Source: an uncultured Candidatus Actinomarina sp.
GTDB taxonomy: Bacteria; Actinomycetota; Acidimicrobiia; Actinomarinales; Actinomarinaceae
Reading direction: 5' to 3'
Assembly (NCBI GenBank): GCA_902576605.1
Contig: CACGVI010000005.1
Span: forward strand, 1-55,087
DNA length: 55,087 nt
Below, piece after piece: positions 1 to 10,271 of the stretch (position 1 is the stretch's first letter; every line of letters starts with the position of its first letter). The position numbers and the translations under genes were made by a program. Under the pieces are notes generated by a model. It saw nothing but the letters and a program-made list of their open reading frames with translations, ran no database searches and had not been told where the DNA came from.

Positions 1-52
1 ATATAAGAAAAGGTATACATAGTGTTAAAAAAATATAGGTGAATTCACTCAA

Positions 53-430
53 TTGCATATGCTATTTACAATAATAGAAGTGTTGAAGAATATAATTAAA
101 AATAATAGTAGTCAAGCTTTTGCAGTTTCAATTCTATTCATGTTAATTGTGAGAATTATTTCAAACACATCAACATTTTTGTTTTCAGCAATTTTTGTTT
201 TTTCGTTTATTTCATATTTTTTAATGTTTACTCTTGCCATAGATGCACTTAAAAAAAATAAAATAATAGGGATTTACCTTTGTATAACAGTTTTTTTTAT
301 ACCTCCTAATATTTTTGAAGAATACAAGGGTCTATTATTTCCTGTTACATATCTCTCCCATTTTGCTTATCTAGGTTATTTAATTTCATTAGAATTGTTT
401 GATAAATGGAAAAAAAGTCATGAATTATGA
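53..430 (+). CDS. small hydrophobic membrane protein, unknown function
   Basis: 125-aa ORF with several hydrophobic segments; no recognised motif. Confidence 0.5.
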   Translation: MHMLFTIIEVLKNIIKNNSSQAFAVSILFMLIVRIISNTSTFLFSAIFVFSFISYFLMFTLAIDALKKNKIIGIYLCITVFFIPPNIFEEYKGLLFPVTYLSHFAYLGYLISLELFDKWKKSHEL

Positions 431-460
431 AAAATACTCTTTGTACCCTAAAATGAAATA

Positions 461-3424
461 ATGAAACAGGGTGTGATAAAATTTTCTATTTTTGTTATTG
501 CATTTTTTGCAACAACTTTTTTAATTAATTCACAAAATGAACCTGCAATGGCATTTGAATTACCGACAAGTGTAACTCTCAACTGTGTAGACAATGCCGT
601 AGCACCCTTAAATAACTTAAAAGAAATTCAAACATTTCTAAGCTGTAATGGGTTTAACCCTGGTCCAATTGATGGTCTTAGTGGTTCTAGAACTGATGGA
701 GCAATTAAAAGCTTTCAAAAAACTGTAGGCCTTACAGCAGATGGTCAAGTGGGTCCTGCAACGAGACAAGCCATGAGAAGCTACAGTTCTGTTTCTTTCA
801 CATTCCAAGGGAGTGGTTGGGGTCATGGAGTTGGGCTTAGCCAGTATGGCTCAAAAGGATTGACTGAGCTAGGAGCTGATTTTTGTTCAAATACAAGTTC
901 ATGTAATTCTAATGAGGTTGTGACTTACTATTTTCAAGGTACTTCTGTAAAAAAATTGTCAGAAATTAGCTTATCCTCACCAGATATATCAACAAATAGT
1001 AATGCGCTATGGGTTGGATTAGCTCGAAATGCGAAATCAATAAGCTTGACTACTCTTCCTTCTTCAAGTCCTCCAACCTTATTTATATGCCAGGAAAACC
1101 TACCACAAGTAGCAGGGGTGCAAGCATTTCTTTCTTCAAGGGGTTTTGACCCAGGTACTGTAGATGGTGCATATGGTGATAGGACTGCTGATGCTCTTAA
1201 AAGTTATCAAGCTTCTGTCGGCATAGGTCAAACAGGAACAATAAATGATGAGACTTTAAACAAAATTAAGTCAGATGCAAATTCTGACGGACCATGTGAA
1301 TCAAACTTTGGTCCATTGAAAATATCTGGTGGTGCAACAATAAATATAATTTATTCGAATGGGAATTGCTACCTTACTGGACATCCTTTACTATCAAAAG
1401 TTCCTGCATCATGCAATATTGGAATTAGGTGGTCTGATGGTGGAAGAATCAGAGTTGGTCCAAGAGAACATAAACATGGGGTTCTCAAGTTAAGAAACAA
1501 AGGTGTATCAAGTGGCTTTCACGTTTCGTTAGCAGTGAATATTGAAAAATACCTTTACGGATTAGCTGAGATGCCATCACATTGGAATGTGAAAGCACTT
1601 GAAGCTCAAGCTTTAGTTGGTAGAAGCTATGCTGTCTTTCAGTATTTAAAACGTGATATTCCTTCTGAAAAAACCGATATTGATGCTGGATTATCAAGCA
1701 CTAGAAAAAGTTATTGCTGGTGCCATATCGGCTCTACAGCATCTAGTCAATATTATTATGGTTATCTTAAAGAAATTGCTGGACCTAACTGGGTACAAGC
1801 TGTAAATAATACCTCTGGAAAAGTTATAACGTATGATGGAGGATACACCGAGAGCACTGTTGTTCAAGCGTTTTATTCATCATCTACTGGTGGAAAAACA
1901 AATGATAATGTAGTTGGATTTGGTTCTGCTACTGCATGGCCATATTTAAAAACTGTTGATGATCCATGGTCAGTTGACAACAGAGTTGGAAATCCCAAAG
2001 CTGCGTGGTCATATGACTTCAGCTCTTATCAGCTATCAAAAAATATTCTTTGTGGTGAGACACCATGCTTTGATGCAGTTACAGATATTTATGTATCTTC
2101 TGTTTCAGAGTCTGGTGCTGCTTTACAGGTAACAATGAAAGGTTTTAAAAATGGCTCTGCTAAAACTGTAACTAAATCTGGTAGAAATATTAAATCACAA
2201 TTAGGGTTCACTTCTCATTATTTCAAAACTTCAAGTCAGTCTGATGTTTCGAATTTAAATATAGGGCCCATTACTGCAAATAATACCTCAACCGCTGCTG
2301 TTGAAAATTCATCAAGCTCAACAGGTGACACTCCACAGTATGCAACTTCTTCCAGTGGACTAAATTACTTATCAAAAGCAGGACTTTTGAATGTTTGTAA
2401 TGAAACATCAAGTGCATGTCAAGCAAAAACAATTTCAAGAGAAGAAGCTGCAGCAGTTGTATCTGTGGTTGGTGGAGTCTCTCTTGATGCACCAAATGCA
2501 TATAGTGATGATGATCAAAGTATTTACCAACAAGCAACTAATGCCTTGCCTTATTATGGAATGCAAATTTGTTTTGGTAGCCCATTTCAAATTCAACCAT
2601 CCGAAACTGTTTCTAGAGATGAACTTGCTTGTTTGCTTGTTAAATCTATAAGAGCTGGAACAACTGAAAATCTTAGTGGTTCAGTTGATAAGTATTCTGA
2701 TGAAGGTGCAAGTAAGTGGACAAATGAAATAAATGTACTTGCAGCAAACGATATAATGCCGGCATGTAGTGACTTAAGCGATAAATTTTGTCCAAGTCGA
2801 AAAATAACAATTGGAGAAGTTTCGTATATTGTCAATAAATTGGTTGAAAAATCACTTGTCCCAACATCAGTATTTGATGCTAATCCATTCCAGACAGGAT
2901 GGACAGCAAATGGTGGTGAAGTAACTGAAGCTTCATCAACAGCTGTTTCAAATCCTAATGCGGGTAATGACGCATGCATACCCCAAAACAACAGTTCTCT
3001 AGTTATCAATTCAACTTTAGACATTCAGCAATTTCTTTCCAACAATGGGTTTAATCCTGGACCAATTGATGGTCAATCTGGTCCAAAAACTAAAAACGCA
3101 ATTATTGCCTTCCAAAAAGAGAATGGACTTTTAGCAGACGGAATAGCTGGGAATAAAACTAAAGCTGCAATGAGGGCATATACAGGTTGTAAAAGTGAAA
3201 ATACTTGCATAGCAAGAGATAATAGATCAGCAAAACTTGACTCAATTTCTGATATTCAAACTTATCTAGCGAACAACGGATTTAATCCAGGAATTATTGA
3301 TGGAAAAATGGGATCCTATACCAGAGAAGCTATTAAAGCCTTCCAAAGAAAAGTTGGATTAATTCCAGATGGTGTCGCTGGGGCAAGAACTAAATCAGAG
3401 ATGAAATCATATACAGGCTGTTAG
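461..3424 (+). CDS. secreted cell-wall protein: four peptidoglycan-binding (PG_binding_1-like) repeats, SpoIID/LytB-like domain and SLH-like segments
   Basis: N-terminal signal-like hydrophobic segment; repeats of type FNPGPIDGxxGxxTxxAIxxFQxxxGLxxDGxxGxxTxxxMxxY; GSGWGHGVGLSQYGSKG and ALEAQALVGRSYAV SpoIID motifs; SLH-like region at about aa 635-810. Confidence 0.85.
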   Translation: MKQGVIKFSIFVIAFFATTFLINSQNEPAMAFELPTSVTLNCVDNAVAPLNNLKEIQTFLSCNGFNPGPIDGLSGSRTDGAIKSFQKTVGLTADGQVGPATRQAMRSYSSVSFTFQGSGWGHGVGLSQYGSKGLTELGADFCSNTSSCNSNEVVTYYFQGTSVKKLSEISLSSPDISTNSNALWVGLARNAKSISLTTLPSSSPPTLFICQENLPQVAGVQAFLSSRGFDPGTVDGAYGDRTADALKSYQASVGIGQTGTINDETLNKIKSDANSDGPCESNFGPLKISGGATINIIYSNGNCYLTGHPLLSKVPASCNIGIRWSDGGRIRVGPREHKHGVLKLRNKGVSSGFHVSLAVNIEKYLYGLAEMPSHWNVKALEAQALVGRSYAVFQYLKRDIPSEKTDIDAGLSSTRKSYCWCHIGSTASSQYYYGYLKEIAGPNWVQAVNNTSGKVITYDGGYTESTVVQAFYSSSTGGKTNDNVVGFGSATAWPYLKTVDDPWSVDNRVGNPKAAWSYDFSSYQLSKNILCGETPCFDAVTDIYVSSVSESGAALQVTMKGFKNGSAKTVTKSGRNIKSQLGFTSHYFKTSSQSDVSNLNIGPITANNTSTAAVENSSSSTGDTPQYATSSSGLNYLSKAGLLNVCNETSSACQAKTISREEAAAVVSVVGGVSLDAPNAYSDDDQSIYQQATNALPYYGMQICFGSPFQIQPSETVSRDELACLLVKSIRAGTTENLSGSVDKYSDEGASKWTNEINVLAANDIMPACSDLSDKFCPSRKITIGEVSYIVNKLVEKSLVPTSVFDANPFQTGWTANGGEVTEASSTAVSNPNAGNDACIPQNNSSLVINSTLDIQQFLSNNGFNPGPIDGQSGPKTKNAIIAFQKENGLLADGIAGNKTKAAMRAYTGCKSENTCIARDNRSAKLDSISDIQTYLANNGFNPGIIDGKMGSYTREAIKAFQRKVGLIPDGVAGARTKSEMKSYTGC

Positions 3425-5334
3425 CTAAGATAGTTTCTAATTTTTTCTCCAATAGATTCTGCATTAACCTTAAAAAACTCTGCTAAATCTTTTTCTGGTG
3501 CAGATTTACCAAAAGTCTGAACGCTAAAGGATTCTGTTATATTACCAATATAATCTGACCATCCTGCAGACTTACCTAACTCAATGGTAAAGATAAATTT
3601 ATTGTTATTTAATGACTTAGATATTTCAGGAGTTAATTTGTTTAGTATTGGAACGCTTACAATTTGAATTGAAAATTCTTTAAGCATTTCTTTTACTTCC
3701 AATGCTAAATTAACTTCTGAGCCGGATGCAAAAATAGTTAAATCCTTCCCTTTGGAAATGACAAAACCACCATTTAGAAAATCTGAATAGGTGACATCAT
3801 AATTTAAAAATTTCAAATTTTGTCTTGTCAGTGAAAGAGCTTTAGGATTTTTTGTATTAGAAAATAAATACTTATAAGCAAATATTGTTTCAATACTGTT
3901 AGAAGGTCTTATAACATCTAGCCCTGGAATTAGCCTCAAAGACATGAGGTGTTCTATTGGTTGGTGTGTTGGGCCATCTTCTCCAAGATATATTGAATCA
4001 TGTGTAAATATATATGCAGAATTTAAATTCATTAGTGAAGCCAACCTGATGCTTGGACGCATGTAGTCTGAAAAGACTAAAAAAGTAGAACCGAAAGCAA
4101 ATAAATTGCTATGAAGACTTATTCCATTAACTACTGCAGCCATACTGTGTTCTCTAATTCCAAACTCAATATTTTGCCCACTTCTATTTTTACTTGTATA
4201 TGATTCATCACTAATTATTTGCTTAGTTGATGCAGCGAGATCAGCTGAACCCCCTAAAACAAATTTATTATCTAAACCAATCAACTTCATATAATTACCG
4301 CCAGTAACACGTGTAGCTGCATCTTGAATTTCAAAACTTTCTGGAAAATTTAATTCATTTTTTTCAAACTGTTCCCATAGTTTTTTAAATGATCCATCAT
4401 TTGTTAATTTATTATTTAAATTTGAATTCCATTTTTCAAAAGATTTATCATCTTCTAATCTTTTTTCAGCAAAATATTCATAAATATCATTACTATGCTC
4501 GAAAGGATCTCCTTCCCAGCCAATTTCTCCTAGAAATAATTGCATTTCCTCACTCCCTAAAGGAGCACCATGAATTGAGCTTGTATTTTGTTTATTTGGT
4601 GCAAATTTTCCAATTGTGCTTTTTGCTATTATTAAGGAAGGCTTGTTTATTTCTTTTTTTGATAAATCTATAGCATTTTCAATTTCTACTTCACTATGAC
4701 CGTCAACTTCTAAAACTTGCCACCCAACGGATTCGAATTTTTTCTTTTGATTAGTAATAGATACTTTGTCGACATTCCCATCTATAGAAATATTGTTGTC
4801 ATCAAATATATATATCAATTTTCCTAATTTCCATACTCCAGCTAACTCTGCAGCTTCAAAAGATATTCCTTCCATCAAATCTCCATCAGAGACTATGCCG
4901 TAAACATAATGATCAATAATGTCTTTTCCTAAAACTTCAGACAAATAGGACTCTGCTAAAGCTAGTCCAACTCCAGTTGCAAATCCTTGGCCAAGAGGTC
5001 CGGTAGTTATATCAATTCCTAATGAAGTTTCAACTTCAGGGTGACCAGCAGTTTTAGAATTTAGTTGTCTAAATTGCTTTATATCTTCAAGGGAAATATC
5101 AAATCCATTAAAATGAAGCAAACTATAAAGTAGCATCGAACCATGGCCTGCGCTTAAAACAAACCTATCCCTATTGATCCAGTTAGGTTGTTTATTTGAA
5201 ACTTTTAGCACATTTTTGAATAAGACTGTACCTACTTCTGCCATACCCATAGGCATTCCTGGATGTCCAGAGTTTGCTTTTTCTACAGAAGCTGCAGATA
5301 TGACTCGAATAGATTTTGTTACTTTATCAAACAT
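3421..5334 (-). CDS. tkt: transketolase
   Basis: 637 aa; SGHPGMPMGMAEVG, GPLGQGFATGVGLALAE, DGDLMEGISFEAAELAG, FGIREHSMAAVVNGI, THDSIYLGEDGPTHQPIEH motifs. Confidence 0.95.
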   Translation of the reverse strand: MFDKVTKSIRVISAASVEKANSGHPGMPMGMAEVGTVLFKNVLKVSNKQPNWINRDRFVLSAGHGSMLLYSLLHFNGFDISLEDIKQFRQLNSKTAGHPEVETSLGIDITTGPLGQGFATGVGLALAESYLSEVLGKDIIDHYVYGIVSDGDLMEGISFEAAELAGVWKLGKLIYIFDDNNISIDGNVDKVSITNQKKKFESVGWQVLEVDGHSEVEIENAIDLSKKEINKPSLIIAKSTIGKFAPNKQNTSSIHGAPLGSEEMQLFLGEIGWEGDPFEHSNDIYEYFAEKRLEDDKSFEKWNSNLNNKLTNDGSFKKLWEQFEKNELNFPESFEIQDAATRVTGGNYMKLIGLDNKFVLGGSADLAASTKQIISDESYTSKNRSGQNIEFGIREHSMAAVVNGISLHSNLFAFGSTFLVFSDYMRPSIRLASLMNLNSAYIFTHDSIYLGEDGPTHQPIEHLMSLRLIPGLDVIRPSNSIETIFAYKYLFSNTKNPKALSLTRQNLKFLNYDVTYSDFLNGGFVISKGKDLTIFASGSEVNLALEVKEMLKEFSIQIVSVPILNKLTPEISKSLNNNKFIFTIELGKSAGWSDYIGNITESFSVQTFGKSAPEKDLAEFFKVNAESIGEKIRNYLS

Positions 5335-5354
5335 TGCTTTAAGTATATAAGAAT

Positions 5355-6983
5355 CTATACAGACGCAAAGGAATCTTTTGCATGGTATGAAGACCTAACT
5401 AAAGGACCAGATTCTACATGCGGTATTCCGAAAGACTCTCCTATAAGTTTATAATGTTCAAATTCTTCCTCCGGTGCGTATCTATCTATTGGTCGATGTT
5501 TTGCAGTAGGACGCAAATACTGCCCAATAGTTACAATATCAACATCTAATTTTGATATATCTCTTAACACAGATATTACTTCCTCTTTGCTCTCTCCCAT
5601 TCCAACAATTAAACCTGTTTTTGTTTTTCCTTCAAACCCCTGAGATTTTACATAATGCAATAAAGATAAGGATCTTCCATAAGATGCAGATGTTCGTATC
5701 TCTCTTTGCAGCCTTGGTACTGTTTCAAGATTATGATTGATTACTTCTGGTGAGGCTTCAATTATATTGTTAATTGCTGCTCTATCACCTTTAAAATCTG
5801 GTATCAAAACTTCTACATCACAACCATTATTAAATTTTTTGACTTCTCTTATTGTTTCTGCAAAAAATAAAGAACCACCATCGTTTAAATCATCTCTATT
5901 AACAGAAGTGATTACAGCATGTGAAAGTCCCATAGTATTAACACTTTCAGCTACTCTTTTTGGTTCTTCCCAATCTAAACTTCCAGGCTTTCCAGTTTTT
6001 ACATCACAAAACCCACAAGCCCTAGTACAAACATCACCCATAATCATAAATGTTGCAGTTCCCATAGACCAACATTCATATATATTAGGACATGAAGCCT
6101 CTTCACAAACTGTATTTAGCTTTTGTTCATTCAATAGATTTTTTAAAGATCTGTAATCATTTCCCAAATTAGCTTTAACTTTCATCCATTCAGGTCTTTT
6201 TGGCTCATTTGGTAAAACCCCTTTAATAGTTATTGGAATTCCTTTACTTGACGGTTTAAAAACTCCCTCTGCAACCATTTTGTCTATGTTGAACTCTTTT
6301 TTTGACTTAAGTTGTTTTGGTGTGAATTGTGAAAATTGCTCATCAACTTCTTTATATTTAAATAACTTTGAGAAATTTTTAGACACTATATGTGAAACTT
6401 CCTCAAAAGAAACTTCATTATTATAGTTTTGAATTGAGGTAATATTTTCTAACTCATTTCCACAAGGATTTATGAGCTGGAACCCTTCTAATTTATCAAA
6501 AATATTTAATGAAAAACCATGATACGTTGTCCACTTACTAACTTTTACCCCTATTGAAGCAATCTTTCCTTTTTCAGTCCAAACCCCGGTGTCATCTTCT
6601 TTAGTAAATGAATCTATAGATAATTCTTTTAGAGAATCGATTAAAGTGTTCTCAATCAATCTCACAAAAGGAATAACTTTTTTTGGATCTTCAAGTCTGA
6701 TAATTGGATATCCAATCAATTGACCTTCTCCGTGAAAAGTAATATCTCCACCTCTGTCCGTCTCGAAATAATCTATTTTCATTTCTTCTAAATAATCTAG
6801 TGAAACAAGTAAATTGCCTTCTTTTGATGTTCTTCCAGATGTGATTACATTGTCATGTTCAAGTAATAAAAGGTAGTCGTCATTTTCTAAGTTGTTTGAT
6901 ACAGATTTGTGTAAACCTAGTTGTAAATCATAAGCTTCAGAATATGAAAGTTTACCAAGCCACCTTATATTTAATTTTCTCAA
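5355..6983 (-). CDS. fused octanoyltransferase (LipB) - lipoyl synthase (LipA)
   Basis: N-terminal LipB motifs (RGGDITFHGEGQLIGYPI, GKIASIGVKVSKWTTYHGFSLNI, NPCG); C-terminal LipA CEEASCPNIYEC and CTRACGFCDV clusters, NHNLETV, SSYHA; one uninterrupted frame. Confidence 0.93.
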   Translation of the reverse strand: MRKLNIRWLGKLSYSEAYDLQLGLHKSVSNNLENDDYLLLLEHDNVITSGRTSKEGNLLVSLDYLEEMKIDYFETDRGGDITFHGEGQLIGYPIIRLEDPKKVIPFVRLIENTLIDSLKELSIDSFTKEDDTGVWTEKGKIASIGVKVSKWTTYHGFSLNIFDKLEGFQLINPCGNELENITSIQNYNNEVSFEEVSHIVSKNFSKLFKYKEVDEQFSQFTPKQLKSKKEFNIDKMVAEGVFKPSSKGIPITIKGVLPNEPKRPEWMKVKANLGNDYRSLKNLLNEQKLNTVCEEASCPNIYECWSMGTATFMIMGDVCTRACGFCDVKTGKPGSLDWEEPKRVAESVNTMGLSHAVITSVNRDDLNDGGSLFFAETIREVKKFNNGCDVEVLIPDFKGDRAAINNIIEASPEVINHNLETVPRLQREIRTSASYGRSLSLLHYVKSQGFEGKTKTGLIVGMGESKEEVISVLRDISKLDVDIVTIGQYLRPTAKHRPIDRYAPEEEFEHYKLIGESFGIPHVESGPLVRSSYHAKDSFASV

Positions 6984-6984
6984 A

Positions 6985-8259
6985 CTAGTTTAATTCCTGT
7001 GACCAGTCAGAGTTTTCTAATTTTTCTCTTATAGAATTTAAGAACAATAATGCAACTGAACCGTCAAAAGCTCTGTGATCCCATGTCAAACTTAACATTC
7101 CAGTATGCCTAATAGCTATAGAATCAGTGCCATCCTGTGCTTCAATAACTACTGGTCTTTTTTTAACTGACTCAGTAGACAATATTGCTACGTTTGGCTG
7201 ATTAATTATTGGAGAAGTTAAGAATGAATTGAATGAACCATTGTTAGAGATGGTAAATGTACTTCCCGAAACATCATCCAAATCATAAGATCCTTCTCTT
7301 AGCTTTGATGATGTATCGGATATTTTTCTTGCTAAACCTTTCAAGCTAAATGAATCTGCTTCACGAAGAGTTGCGACTAATAAGCCCTCTTGATTGAGGT
7401 CAACAGCTATACCTAAATTAATATTACTGTGAAAACTGTGGATATTTTTATCAAGGTCGAATGAACTATTTACAACGGGATACTCTCTTAAGGCATATAT
7501 TGTAGCTAGAGATATAAAAGGTAGATAAGTTAAAGAAAAACCATTCTCTTCTTTAAATGATTTTTTGTGCTTGCTTCTTAGTATTTCAACATTTTCATAG
7601 TCAACTTCGACAGAAGTCATTACATGAGCAGAAGTCTGTTTTGACATAATCATATTCTCAGCAATTCTTCTTCTTAATCTAGAAATTTCACCACTTGAAG
7701 GTTCGGCTGATTGTACTTGCTTCTCTTTTTGTTGGCTTGGTGCTTCTTTTGGTTTTTGAACAGTCTGACTTTCAGAAGTTATAAAACTCTCAATATCTTT
7801 CCTTGTAATCCTTCCACCTGATCCAGTACCGGTAACTTGCTCAAGATCTACATTGTTTTCAGTTGCTAATTTTCTAACAACAGGTGATAACTTTAAATTA
7901 GTACTTTTAACAACTGGAGAAGATCTGACTTCTTCAACTTCCACTTCAACAACTTCCTTGACTGGCTCGCTGACAGTTTCTACTTCGTTCGATGTTTTTT
8001 CGTTAACAGAGCTACCACTTGAATCTCCATCAAGTTCCAATAGAGATGCTCCAACTTCAACAGTCTCACCTTCTTCAACTAGAAGAGATGTGACCTGACC
8101 AGTAAAAGGAGATGGAACTTCAGTATCAACTTTATCAGTTGATATTTCTAGAATAGGATCATCTTCTTTTACCTCATCACCAACTTGAACTAGCCAGCGA
8201 AGTATTGTTCCTTCAGTTACCGTTTCACCCAATTGGGGCATAGTTACAATTTGACTCAT
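6985..8259 (-). CDS. 2-oxoacid dehydrogenase E2 dihydrolipoamide acyltransferase
   Basis: Lipoyl domain (EISTDKVDTEVPSPFTG), E3-binding domain (SPVVRKLATENNVDLEQVTGTGSGGRITRKDI), catalytic domain ending LTWDHRAFDGSVA. Confidence 0.93.
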   Translation of the reverse strand: MSQIVTMPQLGETVTEGTILRWLVQVGDEVKEDDPILEISTDKVDTEVPSPFTGQVTSLLVEEGETVEVGASLLELDGDSSGSSVNEKTSNEVETVSEPVKEVVEVEVEEVRSSPVVKSTNLKLSPVVRKLATENNVDLEQVTGTGSGGRITRKDIESFITSESQTVQKPKEAPSQQKEKQVQSAEPSSGEISRLRRRIAENMIMSKQTSAHVMTSVEVDYENVEILRSKHKKSFKEENGFSLTYLPFISLATIYALREYPVVNSSFDLDKNIHSFHSNINLGIAVDLNQEGLLVATLREADSFSLKGLARKISDTSSKLREGSYDLDDVSGSTFTISNNGSFNSFLTSPIINQPNVAILSTESVKKRPVVIEAQDGTDSIAIRHTGMLSLTWDHRAFDGSVALLFLNSIREKLENSDWSQELN

Positions 8260-8263
8260 GGTT

Positions 8264-10270
8264 TTATTGTAATTCTTTTATAGCTTTTATGACTTTTTCA
8301 GCACTCGGTATGAAAGCATCTTCAAGCACAGGAGCAAAAGGAATATGAGTATTTGGAGGTGTAACTTTAACAATTGGATTGTCTAAGTTCCAAAAACCTT
8401 TTTCAGCTACCATAGATGAAATTTCAGATGCCACTGATGAGAAAGGAACATCCTCTTGTAAAATGCACAAATTTGATGTTTTTTCAACAGAATGAAGAAT
8501 AATTTCTTCATCAAGTGGAACAATTGTTCTAATGTCAATAATCTCAACGGAAATGCCTTCCTTTTCTAATTCTTGAGCAGATTGTTCTGCTACTGAAACC
8601 ATTCCTGACCATGTAACAATTGTTATGTCTGAGCCTTCTTTGACTATTTTTCCCTTACCAATTTCAACTTCATATAGTCCAAGTGGCACATCCATTTTTA
8701 TGTCAGGTTTTCTATATAGTTTTTTATGCTCTAAATACATAACCGGGTTTGGATCATTCACAGCAGCTACCAAAAGTCCTTTTGCATCATATGGATTAGA
8801 TGGAGCAACTACCTTAATTCCAGGATGATGAGCTAACAATGATTCAGGACTTATTGAGTGAAATGGACCAGACCTTGTACCTGCTCCTGTTGGACCCCTT
8901 ACAACCATAGGGACAGCTTTTCCAGCTTTCCAATGATATTTTGCTGCTTCGGTTGTTATCTGATCAAGTGCTGGATATACAAAATCATAAAACTGTAACT
9001 CAACTATCGGCTTTTTACCTGCTAGAGCTGCTCCAACTGCTGCTCCAGTAAATCCTCCCTCTGAAATTGATGTATCTATAACTCTGAACGGTCCATATTT
9101 ATCAAAAAGACCTTTTGTTGCTTTAAACGCACCTTCAAAAACTCCAATATCTTCACCCATCATAAAAACGTTTTCATCATTTTCCATCAACTCATCTAGT
9201 CCGTTAGTAATTGCTTCAATGTAGTTCATTGTTTTTTTATTATCTTCACTATTTTCAATTTTCGGAGTCGTTCTTATAGCAAAAATATCTGCTTCCTCAT
9301 TATTTGGATCCGGATCATCTTGATTTTTTGCCCAATCTAATGTTTCTTTTATTTCGGTTTCTAACTCATCTGTTAAATTTATAAAATGTTCAGTTGTGAA
9401 TAATCCTTCCTCTAATAAGGAATCCTCAAATCTTGCAATGGGATCTCTTTTCATCCAAAAATCTCTTACTTCATCATTTACGTATTCAGCGGGATCGTGT
9501 CCTGCGTGACCATAATGACGAAAGGTGACTAATTCAATTAATGAAGGTCCGTTACCATTCCTAGCTTCTTCACACGAATCATGAATTGCATCTATTACTT
9601 CATATATATCATTTCCATCAATAATCTTTGCTGGAATTCCATAGCCAGCAGCTCTATCAGCTACATTAGGTGTACCAAATTCAGTATCATTTGGTGATGA
9701 ATAAGCAAACTGATTATTTTGAACAGTAAAAACTACAGGTAGATTTAGCACTGCAGCCATATTTACACTTTCGTGCCATGTACCTGTTGCAGTAGCTCCT
9801 TCACCACAGTTTGCAACAGCAACTACGCCGGAACCACTTTGTTGAGATGCTAAAGCCCAACCAACTGCTACAGGTGCTGAATCAGGTAGCGGGGAAACAA
9901 CCATCAAAGTGCCTTTATCAACAATACCAAAGTGGCTATTTCCATCTCGTCCTTTAGATGGACCATCATTTTTTCCATAGAAATTTAATGCAATTTCTTT
10001 AAGAGTTACGCCTTTTTTAATTTGAACACCAAGATCTCTGTGTGTTCCTCCAAATATATCTTTTGAATCCATACCAGCAGCAATTCCCGCCATACATGCT
10101 TCTTGACCAATTCCCGGATAAACTGCACCACTTAACTGTCCACCTTTGTACATTTTTAACAATCTATCCTCTAATAATCTTTGTGTTTTCATTGATTTGT
10201 AAATATCCCACAAAACTTCTTTTGAAAGTGTTGCTGAATAGCCTTGTCTAGTTATTTTTTCAATTTGCAT
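8264..10270 (-). CDS. 2-oxoacid dehydrogenase E1, fused alpha and beta subunits
   Basis: E1alpha TPP region (VANCGEGATATGTWHESVNMAAVLNLPVVFTVQNNQFAYSS) followed in the same frame by E1beta (MGEDIGVFEGAFKATKGLFDKYGPFRVIDTSISEGGFTGAAVGAALAG). Start taken at MQIEKITRQ (10270) instead of the longer ORF start at 10291. Confidence 0.92.
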   Translation of the reverse strand: MQIEKITRQGYSATLSKEVLWDIYKSMKTQRLLEDRLLKMYKGGQLSGAVYPGIGQEACMAGIAAGMDSKDIFGGTHRDLGVQIKKGVTLKEIALNFYGKNDGPSKGRDGNSHFGIVDKGTLMVVSPLPDSAPVAVGWALASQQSGSGVVAVANCGEGATATGTWHESVNMAAVLNLPVVFTVQNNQFAYSSPNDTEFGTPNVADRAAGYGIPAKIIDGNDIYEVIDAIHDSCEEARNGNGPSLIELVTFRHYGHAGHDPAEYVNDEVRDFWMKRDPIARFEDSLLEEGLFTTEHFINLTDELETEIKETLDWAKNQDDPDPNNEEADIFAIRTTPKIENSEDNKKTMNYIEAITNGLDELMENDENVFMMGEDIGVFEGAFKATKGLFDKYGPFRVIDTSISEGGFTGAAVGAALAGKKPIVELQFYDFVYPALDQITTEAAKYHWKAGKAVPMVVRGPTGAGTRSGPFHSISPESLLAHHPGIKVVAPSNPYDAKGLLVAAVNDPNPVMYLEHKKLYRKPDIKMDVPLGLYEVEIGKGKIVKEGSDITIVTWSGMVSVAEQSAQELEKEGISVEIIDIRTIVPLDEEIILHSVEKTSNLCILQEDVPFSSVASEISSMVAEKGFWNLDNPIVKVTPPNTHIPFAPVLEDAFIPSAEKVIKAIKELQ

Positions 10271-10271
10271 A

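Noticed and set aside
2593-3024. 143-aa antisense ORF within the SpoIID-like gene
   Set aside because: Shadow ORF opposite a well-supported CDS; no motif of its own
5737-6156. 139-aa antisense ORF within the LipB-LipA fusion gene
   Set aside because: Shadow ORF; no recognisable motif
7853-8098. Antisense ORF rich in Ser/Thr opposite the E2 gene
   Set aside because: Lies entirely inside a strong E2 CDS on the other strand; low-complexity mirror of the E2 linker
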